From: Methylobacterium sp. J-030
GTDB taxonomy: Bacteria > Pseudomonadota > Alphaproteobacteria > Rhizobiales > Beijerinckiaceae
Direction: 5' to 3'
Assembly (NCBI RefSeq): GCF_022829545.1
Contig: NZ_JAKSYM010000402.1
Location: forward strand, 124,001 to 188,000
Length of the DNA stretch: 64,000 nucleotides
Part shown: piece by piece, positions 16,761 to 24,529 of the stretch
Position numbering within the stretch: position 1 is the stretch's first letter
Layout of the letters: each line of letters begins with the position of its first letter
The notes under the pieces: model-generated
What the model saw: the letters and a program-made list of their open reading frames with translations, nothing else
What the model was told of the DNA's origin: nothing
Database searches by the model: none
Translations under genes and position numbers: made by a program

Positions 16761-16972
16761 AGGCACGGCCTCTACCAGTTTCCGTCCCGACGGCTCAATC
16801 GCGGTCTGTCGTTGCGCCGTTCACATCCCGACGAGCGCGTGAGCGACCGTGCGTAAGCCCCTCGTGGATCAGGCCGACCGGGAAGTACATTGCCAAAGTG
16901 TCCCGTCGCCCGACCTATGCTCCGATCGAGGCCGTCCGAAGCGGCCGGATCGTCGAGAGGAACGCCCCGCCC
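16761..16972. promoter_or_regulatory. Divergent intergenic region, lutA versus methylofuran-side genes
   Basis: This 212-bp stretch separates the minus-strand lut operon from the plus-strand operon that starts with the DUF3280-type protein. It must contain promoters for both, unless transcription enters from further away. I see no clear sigma-70 boxes, riboswitch or long inverted repeat. It is the obvious place to look for lanthanide- or methanol-responsive control. Confidence 0.45.
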
Positions 16973-17500
16973 ATGCGTCACCTGTCCCTTCGCGCTGCCA
17001 CTGCCTGCGGTCTCCTCGCCCTCGGGGGTGTCCTGCCCAGCGCCGCGCAGGCTGCCGAGAAAGCCGCCGTATTCCCGGTGGAGCTGTTCGAGCCGGGCGC
17101 CTCCTACGGTGCCAGGGCGCGGCCGGCCGACACCCGGAAGCTGACCCTCGTGACCGACGAGTTGCGCAAGGCGCTGCACGATCAGGCTGGGCTGGAGATC
17201 GTCGACACGGCACCGAAGGCCGACACCGTGGCCAAGGAAGGGCCGCTCTACAAGTGCGACGGCTGCGCGGCCGACATAGGCAAGAGCCTGGGTGCGGACC
17301 TCGTCGTGACGGGTTATGTGGATAAGGGGTCGGGCCAGATCTTCAACCTGAACGTCACCATCGCCGATGCCGAGACCGGCAAGGTGGTGCGCGGCGGGCA
17401 GGTCACGATCCGGGCCGACACCGACGATACCTGGGCCCACGCGATGCGCTGGGTGGTGAAGAACCGCCTGCTCGCCGAGCCGCTGCCCGGGAAGTCCTGA
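16973..17500 (+). CDS. Exported DUF3280/DUF2380-type protein
   Basis: This 175-residue protein has a signal peptide (RHLSLRAATACGLLALGGV, cut after AQA). The mature domain looks like the DUF2380/DUF3280 group: AAVFPVELFEPG at the start, a CDGCAADIGKSLGADLVVTG element near residue 88 and NLNVTIADAETGKVVRGG further on. The CxxC pair (YKCDGC) could be redox-active or bind metal. The fold resembles TolB-N/CsgG-like periplasmic domains that measure or bind cell-envelope factors; this is inference. Proteins of this family occur near PQQ-dehydrogenase genes. It is the first gene of the plus-strand group and lies 28 bp before mfnB, so may share its transcript. The upstream ATG at 16898 is less likely because it would bury the signal peptide. 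Confidence 0.7.
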   Translation: MRHLSLRAATACGLLALGGVLPSAAQAAEKAAVFPVELFEPGASYGARARPADTRKLTLVTDELRKALHDQAGLEIVDTAPKADTVAKEGPLYKCDGCAADIGKSLGADLVVTGYVDKGSGQIFNLNVTIADAETGKVVRGGQVTIRADTDDTWAHAMRWVVKNRLLAEPLPGKS

Positions 17501-17528
17501 CGCCGTCCGCAACCACCCTGAGCCATCC

Positions 17529-18230
17529 GTGCCCGCGTCCGACGCCCATTGCACTCCCCTGCCCCGCCTGCTCGTCAGCGTCCGCGATCCGGCCGAAGCC
17601 GAGGCCGCCCGGCTCGCGGGCGCTGACCTGATCGACGCCAAGGACCCCGAACGCGGGGCGCTGGGCGCCCTCTGTCCGGACGCCGTGCGCGAGATCGTGG
17701 CGCGCGTCGCCAGCGAGGCGGTGACCAGCGCGGTGGCTGATCCGGCACCGGGTTCGATCGCCGCCATGGCGTCCACCGGGGTCGATTGGGTGAAGTGCGG
17801 CCTCGATGCCGATCGCCGGTGCGAGCCCGCGGCCTTCGCGGACTTGGCGGCGGCGGCGCCGAAACGCCTGATCGCCGTCCTGTTCGCAGAAGACGGACCG
17901 GCTGCCTCTCTGATCCCGGCTTTGGCGCTAGCGGGCTTCGCGGGTGCGATGATCGATACGGCGGCCAAGCACGGCGCCCGCCTGACCGACCTCGCGGCGC
18001 CGGCCGATCTCGCGGCCTTCACGCGGGCCTGTCGCGCGCACGGCCTGATGAGTGGGCTTGCGGGGTCGCTGCGCGTCATCGACATCGCTCCCCTCGCCGA
18101 ACACGGACCGGACTATCTGGGGTTCCGCGGCGGTCTCTGCCGCGACTTCGACCGCTGCAACGGAATCGACCCGCTGCGGATCGCCGAGGCGCTGCGGGCG
18201 CTCCGACCCAACCAGCGGGACGCCGCGTGA
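17529..18230 (+). CDS. mfnB: (5-formylfuran-3-yl)methyl phosphate synthase
   Basis: This 233-residue TIM-barrel enzyme makes the furan precursor 4-(hydroxymethyl)-2-furancarboxaldehyde phosphate from two molecules of glyceraldehyde 3-phosphate, the first step to methanofuran/methylofuran. Family motifs are present: LLVSVRDPAEAEAA at the start, GADLIDAKDPERGALGA with the Schiff-base Lys near residue 41, DWVKCGL near 95 and LGFRGGLCRDFDR near 203. In methylotrophs the product feeds methylofuran, the formyl carrier of the formyltransferase/hydrolase complex. The stop overlaps the next start (GTGA), indicating translational coupling with the kinase. All residues I know to be catalytic in MfnB appear to be kept. 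Confidence 0.92.
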   Translation: MPASDAHCTPLPRLLVSVRDPAEAEAARLAGADLIDAKDPERGALGALCPDAVREIVARVASEAVTSAVADPAPGSIAAMASTGVDWVKCGLDADRRCEPAAFADLAAAAPKRLIAVLFAEDGPAASLIPALALAGFAGAMIDTAAKHGARLTDLAAPADLAAFTRACRAHGLMSGLAGSLRVIDIAPLAEHGPDYLGFRGGLCRDFDRCNGIDPLRIAEALRALRPNQRDAA

Positions 18231-18802
18231 TCTCGGTCATCAAGATCGGCGGCAGTCTGGAGGCGGATCCGCATCGGCGACGCGCCCTCTTGGCCGACAT
18301 CGCCGACGGCGCCTTCGGGCGGTGCATCGTGGTGCCGGGCGGCGGCACCTTCGCGGGCCTCGTGCGGGCCGCGCAGGCGCGGGAGGGCTTCAGCGACGCC
18401 GAGGCCCATCGCCGGGCACTGGACGCCATGAGCGACGCAGCCGGCATCTTCCGCGGGATCGAGCCGCGTCTGGTCCAGAGTCTGGAACCCTGGGCGGAAT
18501 CCGCATCCGCCACGGCGCGCGTCTGGAATCCGCGCCTCCTGCGCGCCGGCCACCGCGACATCCCCGAGACCTGGGATGTCACATCCGACAGCCTCGCCCT
18601 CTGGCTGGCCGAACGGGTTTCCGCAAAGCGCTGCGTGCTGGTCAAGTCCGTCGATGCGCCGACGGGGGAGGACGTCGCCGCCCTTTCCGACGGCGGCCTC
18701 GTGGACGCGGCCTTCCCGGCCTTCGCGGCCCGCTACGCTGGCCCGATCGAGATCTGGGGACCGAGCCGCCGGGTCGCCGTCGCGCCGCGGGATGCGGCAT
18801 GA
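18227..18802 (+). CDS. mfnE: Amino acid kinase family protein, MfnE-like (aminomethylfuran phosphate kinase)
   Basis: This 191-residue protein of the amino acid kinase fold begins ISVIKIGGSLEADPHRR, the nucleotide-binding N-terminus. It carries CIVVPGGGTFAGLVR near residue 27, an ETWDVTSDSLALWLAE substrate/ATP region near 115 and VLVKSVDAP near 137. It matches the short kinases that phosphorylate 5-(aminomethyl)-3-furanmethanol phosphate to the diphosphate in methanofuran synthesis. The start is a GTG overlapping the mfnB stop, and the stop overlaps the ATG of the next gene (ATGA), so three genes form a coupled chain. Assignment to MfnE rests on family plus neighbourhood. Confidence 0.82.
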   Translation: MISVIKIGGSLEADPHRRRALLADIADGAFGRCIVVPGGGTFAGLVRAAQAREGFSDAEAHRRALDAMSDAAGIFRGIEPRLVQSLEPWAESASATARVWNPRLLRAGHRDIPETWDVTSDSLALWLAERVSAKRCVLVKSVDAPTGEDVAALSDGGLVDAAFPAFAARYAGPIEIWGPSRRVAVAPRDAA

Positions 18803-20361
18803 GCGCCCCCGAGCACATCGTGTTCGTCACCGGCCGCCTCGCCCGGGCGCGGCTGGAGAAGGTCGCGGCCGGCCTCACCGACAGGTTCCGGTGGAGCATC
18901 GCGGATGCCGGCGTGAAGGTCGCCGCGCTGATGACCGAGGAGATCATCCGCCGCCGGATCGTGCTGCCTGAGGGCGCGACGCGGGTGATCCTGCCGGGCC
19001 GCTGCCGGGCGAACCCCGAGCACCTCGCCGCCCATTTCGGCGTGCCGGTCGAACGGGGGCCCGACGAGGTGGTCGATCTCCCGGCCTGGCTCGGGCTCGC
19101 GGCCCGGAAGGTCGATCTCTCCCGTCACGATCTGCGAATATTTTCCGAGATCGTCGATGCCTCGAAGATGAGCGTCGCGGAGATCCTGGCCAAGGGGCAA
19201 GACCTCGCCCGGAGGGGGGCGGACGTGATCGACCTCGGCGGCCTGCCCGACACGCCGTTCCCGCATCTGGAGGAGTCCGTACGCGCGCTGAAGGAGGCCG
19301 GGCTGACGGTCAGCGTCGATTCCTTCTCCCGCGAAGAGCTGGCCCGGGGCGCGGGGGCCGGGGCCGACTTCCTGCTGAGTCTCAACGAGGACACCCTCGA
19401 CCTCGCCTTCGAGACCGATGCGGTGCCCGTGCTGGTGCCGACGCGTCCCGACGACCTGCCCTCCCTCGACCGGGCGATCGAGCGGATGCTCAAAGCCGGG
19501 CGGCCCTTCCTGGCCGATCCGATCCTGGAGCCGATCCATCACGGCTTCGTCGATTCGATCGCGCGGTATCGCGAGATCCGCGCCCGCTGGCCCGACATCG
19601 CCATGATGATGGGCACCGGCAACCTCACGGAGCTGACCGAGGCGGATTCGCTCGGCGTCACCGCGCTCCTCGTCGGCATGTGCTCGGAGCTGACGATCGG
19701 GAACGCGCTGATCGTGCAGGTCTCGAACCACACGCGCCGCACGGTCGAGGAGCACGATGCGGCCCGGCGGGTGATGTACGCCGCCAAGGCGGATTCGGCG
19801 CTGCCGAAGGGCTACGGCCGGGCGCTGCTGGCGCTCCACGACAAGCGGCCCTTCGTGCAGACCTCCGAGGAGATCACCCAGGCCGCCGCGGAGGTTCGCG
19901 ATCCGAACTATCGGATCGCGGTCGCGGAGGACGGCATTCACGTCTACAACCGCGACATCCACAGGGTCGGTACCGACGCGATGGCGTTCTTCCCCGAACT
20001 CGATGTCGCGAGCGACGGTGCCCACGCGTTCTATCTGGGCGCGGAGCTCGCCAAGGCCGAGACCGCGTGGCGGCTCGGCAAACGCTACGTGCAGGACGAG
20101 CCGCTGGATTGGGGCTGCGCCGCCGACGCGGAGGTCGAGGACGCCACCGCCTTCAAGAAGGCCGGCCACACGCGGCATTCCGGCCCGGACGCGCCGCCCC
20201 CCGGCACCCGGGACGCGCGGTACGCGACGCCCGAGGCCGATGCGAAGCCGCCCGAGACCGTTCCGGATGAGGCGGCCCACGCCGGGGCGTTGCCGGAGCG
20301 CCCGCAAACACCGGAGACGAAGCTGGTCTGCGGCCGGCTGGTGCCGGCCGATCAGGCGTGA
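18799..20361 (+). CDS. Dihydropteroate synthase-like protein of the C1-carrier cluster
   Basis: This 520-residue protein has an N-terminal domain of about 140 residues (DUF6513-like) followed by a pterin-binding TIM barrel. The barrel shows ILAKGQDLARRGADVIDLGG near residue 130, TVSVDSFSREEL near 172 and MMMGTGNLTELTEAD near 270. It belongs to the archaeal/methylotroph dihydropteroate synthase-related family (MJ0107 type) found beside methanopterin and methanofuran genes. It is not a normal FolP, and its exact reaction in tetrahydromethanopterin or methylofuran synthesis is not established. The last 65 residues are Pro/Ala/Glu-rich and probably disordered. It is coupled to the kinase by ATGA, and the DUF447 gene begins 4 nt after its stop. 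Confidence 0.85.
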   Translation: MSAPEHIVFVTGRLARARLEKVAAGLTDRFRWSIADAGVKVAALMTEEIIRRRIVLPEGATRVILPGRCRANPEHLAAHFGVPVERGPDEVVDLPAWLGLAARKVDLSRHDLRIFSEIVDASKMSVAEILAKGQDLARRGADVIDLGGLPDTPFPHLEESVRALKEAGLTVSVDSFSREELARGAGAGADFLLSLNEDTLDLAFETDAVPVLVPTRPDDLPSLDRAIERMLKAGRPFLADPILEPIHHGFVDSIARYREIRARWPDIAMMMGTGNLTELTEADSLGVTALLVGMCSELTIGNALIVQVSNHTRRTVEEHDAARRVMYAAKADSALPKGYGRALLALHDKRPFVQTSEEITQAAAEVRDPNYRIAVAEDGIHVYNRDIHRVGTDAMAFFPELDVASDGAHAFYLGAELAKAETAWRLGKRYVQDEPLDWGCAADAEVEDATAFKKAGHTRHSGPDAPPPGTRDARYATPEADAKPPETVPDEAAHAGALPERPQTPETKLVCGRLVPADQA

Positions 20362-20365
20362 GCCG

Positions 20366-20956
20366 ATGCCGCTTATCCTGGAAACCATCGTCACGACACT
20401 CTCGCCTGCGGGCGAACTGCACCTCGTGCCCTTCGGGCTGATCGGCGAGGCGGACGGCTACGTGCTGGCACCGTTCCGGCCCTCGCCGACCATCGTCAAT
20501 CTGGAGGTGAACCCCTGCTTCACGGCTTCCAGCCCCCGCGACATCCGAGTGATCGCCGGGGCGGTCACAGGCCGGCGCGACTGGCCAACCGTGGCCTGCG
20601 CGGCCATCGCGGGTCGGCGCCTTGCCGACAGCTTCGGCCACGCCGAGTTCGAGGTCGCCTCGGTCGAGGACCACGAGACCCGGCCGCGCTTCCGTGGTCG
20701 CATGGTTCACAGCGCCGCGCATGCGCCGTTCATCGGCTATAACCGCGCGCAGGCGGCGGTCTTGGAGGCTGCTATCCTGTCCACCCGGCTCCACATGCTG
20801 GAACCCGAGAAGGTGTTGACGGAGATGGCCTATCTCGCCATCGCCGTGGGCAAGACCGCCGGGCCCCGCGAGCGCGAGGCCTGGGGCTGGATCGAGGACA
20901 AGGTCGCGGCGGCCCTCGGCCCCGAGGCACGCGTTCGCGATCGTGACGACCGCTGA
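20366..20956 (+). CDS. DUF447 family protein of the C1-carrier cluster
   Basis: This 196-residue protein shows the DUF447 pattern: ILETIVTTLSPAGELHLVPFG at the N-terminus, NLEVNPCFTASSPRDIRV near residue 45, and HAPFIGYNRAQAAVLEAAILSTRL near 118. DUF447 proteins are flavin-reductase-like split-barrel proteins that occur with methanopterin/methanofuran genes in archaea and methylotrophs. Their enzymatic step is not known to me. It begins 4 nt after the stop of the DHPS-like gene and ends 21 bp before the MxaD-like gene, so it is surely part of the same transcript. The start is an ATG, and an upstream open frame is only a shadow of the preceding gene. Confidence 0.85.
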   Translation: MPLILETIVTTLSPAGELHLVPFGLIGEADGYVLAPFRPSPTIVNLEVNPCFTASSPRDIRVIAGAVTGRRDWPTVACAAIAGRRLADSFGHAEFEVASVEDHETRPRFRGRMVHSAAHAPFIGYNRAQAAVLEAAILSTRLHMLEPEKVLTEMAYLAIAVGKTAGPREREAWGWIEDKVAAALGPEARVRDRDDR

Positions 20957-20977
20957 GGGCGGGAGGAGAAGGACAAG

Positions 20978-21511
20978 ATGAAGAAAATCACCCTGGCTTT
21001 GGCGGCCACCGCGGCGCTCGTCGCCGCGACCGCGCAGGCCCACGGCCCGACCCGACGCAAGATCCAAGAATCGATCGAGATCAACGCGCCGGCCGACAAG
21101 GTCTGGGCGGTGGTCGGCGACCTGAAGAACGCCGACTGGATGCAGAACGTCACCAAGACCGAGCTGAACGGCGACCCGGCCGGAAAGTTCAAGCGGGTGC
21201 TGACGCTCAAGAACGGCGATCAGATCCAGGAGACCAGCAACAAGTTCAAGCCCGACGACAAAATTTTCTCGTACTACATCGACAAGGTCGACGTGAAAGA
21301 CCTACCGGCCAACGATTATTCGGCGACGATCACGGTCGAGCCGGAGGGCGACGCTAAGTCGAAGGTCGAGTGGAAGGCCGCCTTCTATCGCGGCTACATG
21401 AACAACGATCCGCCGCCCGATCTGAACGACGAGGCTTCCGAGAAGGGCGTAGGCGACTGGATCAAGGCGAGCCTCGCCAACCTGAAGGCCAAGGTCGAGA
21501 AGGGCTCGTGA
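20978..21511 (+). CDS. Exported SRPBCC protein, MxaD-like
   Basis: This 177-residue protein has a signal peptide (MKKITLALAATAALVAATAQA) and a START/SRPBCC helix-grip fold. The fold begins with RRKIQESIEINAPADKVWAVVGDL and ends with a long C-terminal helix, VGDWIKASLANLKAKVEKG. Length and layout match MxaD, a periplasmic protein needed for efficient electron transfer from methanol dehydrogenase to its cytochrome. The mxa structural genes are not here, so this may be a MxaD paralogue serving a lanthanide-type alcohol dehydrogenase. A good GGGAGGAGAAGG site precedes the ATG. Its stop overlaps the GTG of the propeller gene. Confidence 0.85.
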   Translation: MKKITLALAATAALVAATAQAHGPTRRKIQESIEINAPADKVWAVVGDLKNADWMQNVTKTELNGDPAGKFKRVLTLKNGDQIQETSNKFKPDDKIFSYYIDKVDVKDLPANDYSATITVEPEGDAKSKVEWKAAFYRGYMNNDPPPDLNDEASEKGVGDWIKASLANLKAKVEKGS

Positions 21512-22458
21512 GGCTCAGCCGGGCGGCGCTCGCCGCCGCCCTCGCCCTTTCGGGCAGCGTCGCCCGCGCCGAGCCGGCGCGGGAGGCGATCGTCACCGCG
21601 CAACTCGGCGGCGCGGTCGAGGTGGTGGATCTCGCCGCCGGCAAAGTCGTGCGACGCATCCCCGTCGATGGGGCGCCGGCCGGTATCGCCCTCTCGGCGG
21701 ATCACAGGCGCGCCTACGTGACCCGTCCCGAGGGCCATGGCCTCGCGGTGGTCGATCTCGACGCCGGCCGGATCCTGTCCGAGGTCCCGCTGCCCGGCGG
21801 GCCGCTCGGCATCGCGGCGGACCCGCGCGGCGGCCGGGTCTACGTGGCCGACTGGTACGGACACCGCCTGTTCGTCCTCGATGAGCGAGACGGCACCTTG
21901 GTCCCGGACGGCGAGATCGCGGTCGGGGCCTCGCCCTCGGGGATCGCGGTGAGCCCAGACGGGGCGACGCTCTACGTCGCCAACCGCGAGGCCGGTACGG
22001 TCTCGGTCGTGGACGCGGCGGCACGCCGCGAGACCAGGACCATCCCGGTGGGCCAGCACCCGTTCGGCATCACCCTCGATGCCGCGGCGGGGCGCGCCTA
22101 CACGGCCAATGTCACCGGCGACGACGTGTCGGTGATCGATCTCGCGGCGGGCCGCGAGATCGGGCGGGTCCCGACCGGCCGGCGGCCCTACGTGATCGCA
22201 CTCAGCCAGGGGCGCGGCTTCGTCACGGACCAATATGCCGGCAGCGTCACCGTCTTCGATCTCGCCACTCTCAAGCCGATCGCCGACATCGACGTAGGCG
22301 ATCATCCGGAGGGCATCGGCGCCGACGCGGATGGCCACCTCTATGTCGCCAACTGGGGCGACAACACCTTGAGCATCCTGGATGCCGCCACGCTGAGGGT
22401 GACCCGGACGATCCCGACGGGCGATGGACCGCGCTCGTTCGGCGAATTTCTGCGGTGA
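21508..22458 (+). CDS. Periplasmic YVTN beta-propeller protein
   Basis: This 316-residue protein starts with GTG, overlapping the stop of the MxaD-like gene. A signal peptide (cut after ARA) is followed by seven blades such as AVEVVDLAAGKVVRRIPVDG, GIAVSPDGATLYVANREAG and DDVSVIDLAAGREIGRVPTG. It is related in architecture to the LutB-like propeller but is a different gene, and it sits on the opposite arm of the divergent cluster. Probably a periplasmic interaction partner in PQQ-dependent methanol oxidation, working with the MxaD-like protein, since the two are translationally coupled. No heme-binding CxxCH and no catalytic residues are present. Confidence 0.82.
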   Translation: MRLSRAALAAALALSGSVARAEPAREAIVTAQLGGAVEVVDLAAGKVVRRIPVDGAPAGIALSADHRRAYVTRPEGHGLAVVDLDAGRILSEVPLPGGPLGIAADPRGGRVYVADWYGHRLFVLDERDGTLVPDGEIAVGASPSGIAVSPDGATLYVANREAGTVSVVDAAARRETRTIPVGQHPFGITLDAAAGRAYTANVTGDDVSVIDLAAGREIGRVPTGRRPYVIALSQGRGFVTDQYAGSVTVFDLATLKPIADIDVGDHPEGIGADADGHLYVANWGDNTLSILDAATLRVTRTIPTGDGPRSFGEFLR

Positions 22459-22479
22459 GGGTTCCCGGCCCGGTGTCCT

Positions 22480-22680
22480 TCACAGCGACTCGCGGCGCGG
22501 CCCCCGCCGATAGGCGACGCGCGCGGCGACAAGGGCACCGCCCACCTGCAGCAAACCTGTCTCCCCTAGATCCGTGGGGCTGAGATGGGCCTGGATCAGC
22601 ACCCGTGTCAGCGCGTTCAGGGCAAGCAGCGTCAGGCAGAAGGCCGCTGCGGCGAGCAGGCCGCCGACGAACTCGGGCAT
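22480..22680 (-). CDS. Small membrane protein
   Basis: This is a 66-residue ORF with two hydrophobic stretches (about residues 5-26 and 42-55) and a basic C-terminus (ARVAYRRGPRRESL). No family is recognised. It begins with ATG about 70 bp downstream of the alpha/beta hydrolase stop on the same strand, so it could be the second gene of that unit. Membrane-type composition in an otherwise unused slot supports it being real, but there is no motif evidence. Confidence 0.5.
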   Translation of the reverse strand: MPEFVGGLLAAAAFCLTLLALNALTRVLIQAHLSPTDLGETGLLQVGGALVAARVAYRRGPRRESL

Positions 22681-22748
22681 GGATTCGCTCCCGTTTGGAA
22701 CGGGATCAACCTAGCAAGCCGCGCGCCAACGCCAAGCTGCCCGACCTG

Positions 22749-23933
22749 TCAGCGGCGCCGGGGCGCCGCGACGGGCCTGGCCTCGGCGGCGGGCTTGACC
22801 TGCGCCGCCGGGGCCGGCCGCGGCGTCTCGACCACGAGGCGTTTCACCGGCCAACCATCGCTCCAGCGCTCCATGTCGGCGAGCCGCGGGTTGTTCTTGA
22901 GTGCCGTGGCGTCCGAACCGGCGAAGGCCGTCATCGCGGCAAGATCGAAGACCTTCCAGAAGCCGAGATAGTCGAGGGCGTCCACCCGCGCGAGATTGAC
23001 CTGCGACACGAGCGTCTGCTGCTCGCCCGTGAGCGCCATGTCGGGCGACCAGCGGAAGGGCGGCGGCTTCGGATTGTCCTTCGGCGCGTCCTTGGCCTCC
23101 GGCGCTGGCTTGATGGCGCCGCCGTCAAAGGCCGTATCCAGGCCGGCGGGTGCGGCGAGCGTCGCGGTAAGCGCCGGAAAGCCGTGATCGTCCGAAAGGA
23201 TGCGCACGAACAGCTTGCGATCCGGGGGTACGGAACTCGTCTCGCGCAGCAGCCGTTTGGCGGCGAGATCGGCGGCTCGGGTATCCTTGTCGCCCACCAT
23301 GGTGACGATGATCGTCGCGGGGTCGATTGCCGAGAGGTCGCCGAGCGTGATGCCCCGCGATTTCGGTCCGCTGGCGATACCGCCGGGCGTCGCCGCGAAG
23401 ATCAGTTTCGGCACCGGCAGGCCCCGCGTCTTGGCATCCGCCGCGAGATCCAGCGCCAGCGGTGCGCCGGCCAGATGGCCGATCATCGCGACGCGTTCAG
23501 GGTCGGGCTTGGCCTCGCTGTCCCCGGCGAGATCCGCCAGGGCTGCCTTCACCAGCGACTCGGCGTTGGCCGGCGCGTCGGCCGGACGCGTCCGGTTCAC
23601 CTCCTGGAAGCGTGGCACGATCACGAGCCAGCCCTGGCGGGCCAGATGGTCGATCCAGGCCCCGTAGCTCTGGGGGTTAACGATGCCCCACCCATGCAGA
23701 AACACGGCGACGGGTCGACCCGTCTCCGGCGCAGCGCCCGCCGTGTAGAAGGCGTAGCTGCCCGCCGCGCCGCGGCCGAGAAGGCGTTTCACGACGGTGG
23801 TCTTCCGATCCCCGACGCTGCCCGGACCCTCCGCCGGCTGAGGCGGCGGTGTCGCCGCCTGCGCCGATACCGCACCGGTCAGGATCGTGATCGCGACCGC
23901 GGCGAGCGATCCGCGGAAGGCGGTGGGACGCAT
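22749..23933 (-). CDS. Exported alpha/beta hydrolase-fold protein with altered nucleophile
   Basis: This 394-residue protein has a signal peptide (cut after AQA) and an alpha/beta hydrolase core. The oxyanion loop VAVFLHGWG is near residue 78, the nucleophile elbow VAMIGHLAGAPLAL near 148 and the acid/histidine region RILSDDHGFPAL near 249. The elbow reads G-H-L-A-G, with a CTG Leu codon where the family has the Ser nucleophile. The catalytic triad is therefore broken, unless another residue takes over. A low-complexity Ala/Pro/Lys segment lies near 275-295, and the C-terminus is Pro/Ala/Arg-rich. It may be a binding protein or pseudoenzyme of the periplasm. The neighbours give no functional clue. 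Confidence 0.78.
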   Translation of the reverse strand: MRPTAFRGSLAAVAITILTGAVSAQAATPPPQPAEGPGSVGDRKTTVVKRLLGRGAAGSYAFYTAGAAPETGRPVAVFLHGWGIVNPQSYGAWIDHLARQGWLVIVPRFQEVNRTRPADAPANAESLVKAALADLAGDSEAKPDPERVAMIGHLAGAPLALDLAADAKTRGLPVPKLIFAATPGGIASGPKSRGITLGDLSAIDPATIIVTMVGDKDTRAADLAAKRLLRETSSVPPDRKLFVRILSDDHGFPALTATLAAPAGLDTAFDGGAIKPAPEAKDAPKDNPKPPPFRWSPDMALTGEQQTLVSQVNLARVDALDYLGFWKVFDLAAMTAFAGSDATALKNNPRLADMERWSDGWPVKRLVVETPRPAPAAQVKPAAEARPVAAPRRR

Positions 23934-24249
23934 GGAGGGCTCGATTGCGTAAACGCCTGCGCCTGCAGGATTGGAGGCGGTGAATAGCAGATTCTCGGGC
24001 CATGGCGAGCGAGCGCCGATCTGATCGGCTGTTCCCTGGATCGAAGGCTGCTTCGTTTAGCCGGGGTGCGGAAACGAGGTCCGATCGAACGGCCCAGGAT
24101 GATCCATCGACCTCCGCGCGTGTTCTCGCGGCCCCACGCGACACGGACCGAGCAGGATGACACAGGGTCGATCCAGATCAGGCTTGCCGATGATGGCATC
24201 GCGTGTCCGGCAGACGCAATCCCGGAACGAGGTGTCGGCGGCTCCGATA
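23934..24249. other. Intergenic region without a supportable gene
   Basis: These 316 bp precede the alpha/beta hydrolase gene on the minus strand, so the hydrolase promoter should be in the part nearest 23934. Several short open frames overlap here on both strands, but none has a ribosome site, recognisable composition or a family match. I see no strong hairpin or repeat. Confidence 0.5.
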
Positions 24250-24453
24250 TCAAGCCCGGAGCGTGGACCGCAGTGAAGTCGCATGATCGACTTGCTGCGC
24301 CAAAACCGCGAGCGTGAGCGGGACCGCATCGTCCAGCTCGCCGTAGAGTGTGCGCAGCTCGTCGCGAACCGAGTCGAGAATGGCCAGCTCCGCGGATTCC
24401 GGCTCGCCGGGTCGGCGCAGGGAATCGGCGTGGTTGGCAGCAACGATCTTCAT
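24250..24453 (-). CDS. Short hypothetical protein
   Basis: This 67-residue ORF reads from an ATG at 24453. Its composition is that of a soluble, mostly helical, acidic protein (SAELAILDSVRDELRTLYGELDDAVPLTLAVLAQQVDH). I do not recognise a family. A longer reading from 24516 is possible but less likely. It lies 76 bp downstream of the receiver-domain gene on the same strand and might be co-transcribed with it. Another frame across the same DNA is also open, so the call is tentative. Confidence 0.35.
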   Translation of the reverse strand: MKIVAANHADSLRRPGEPESAELAILDSVRDELRTLYGELDDAVPLTLAVLAQQVDHATSLRSTLRA

Positions 24454-24529
24454 GGCGACGCCTGCGATCCCTTGATATGTGCGAAGTCCGGCGCCGCGCT
24501 CCGGAGTGCCGTACAACGACGCCGCCGCT

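Noticed and set aside
22605..23987. 460-residue open frame opposite the alpha/beta hydrolase
   Set aside because: The hydrolase has a signal peptide and domain motifs on the minus strand; the plus-strand product is only Arg-rich filler.
24057..24443. Alternative open frame over the short hypothetical gene at 24250-24453
   Set aside because: Its product is Cys/Ser/Arg/Pro-rich and lacks a plausible start; the other frame gives a more protein-like helical sequence. Both remain weak.
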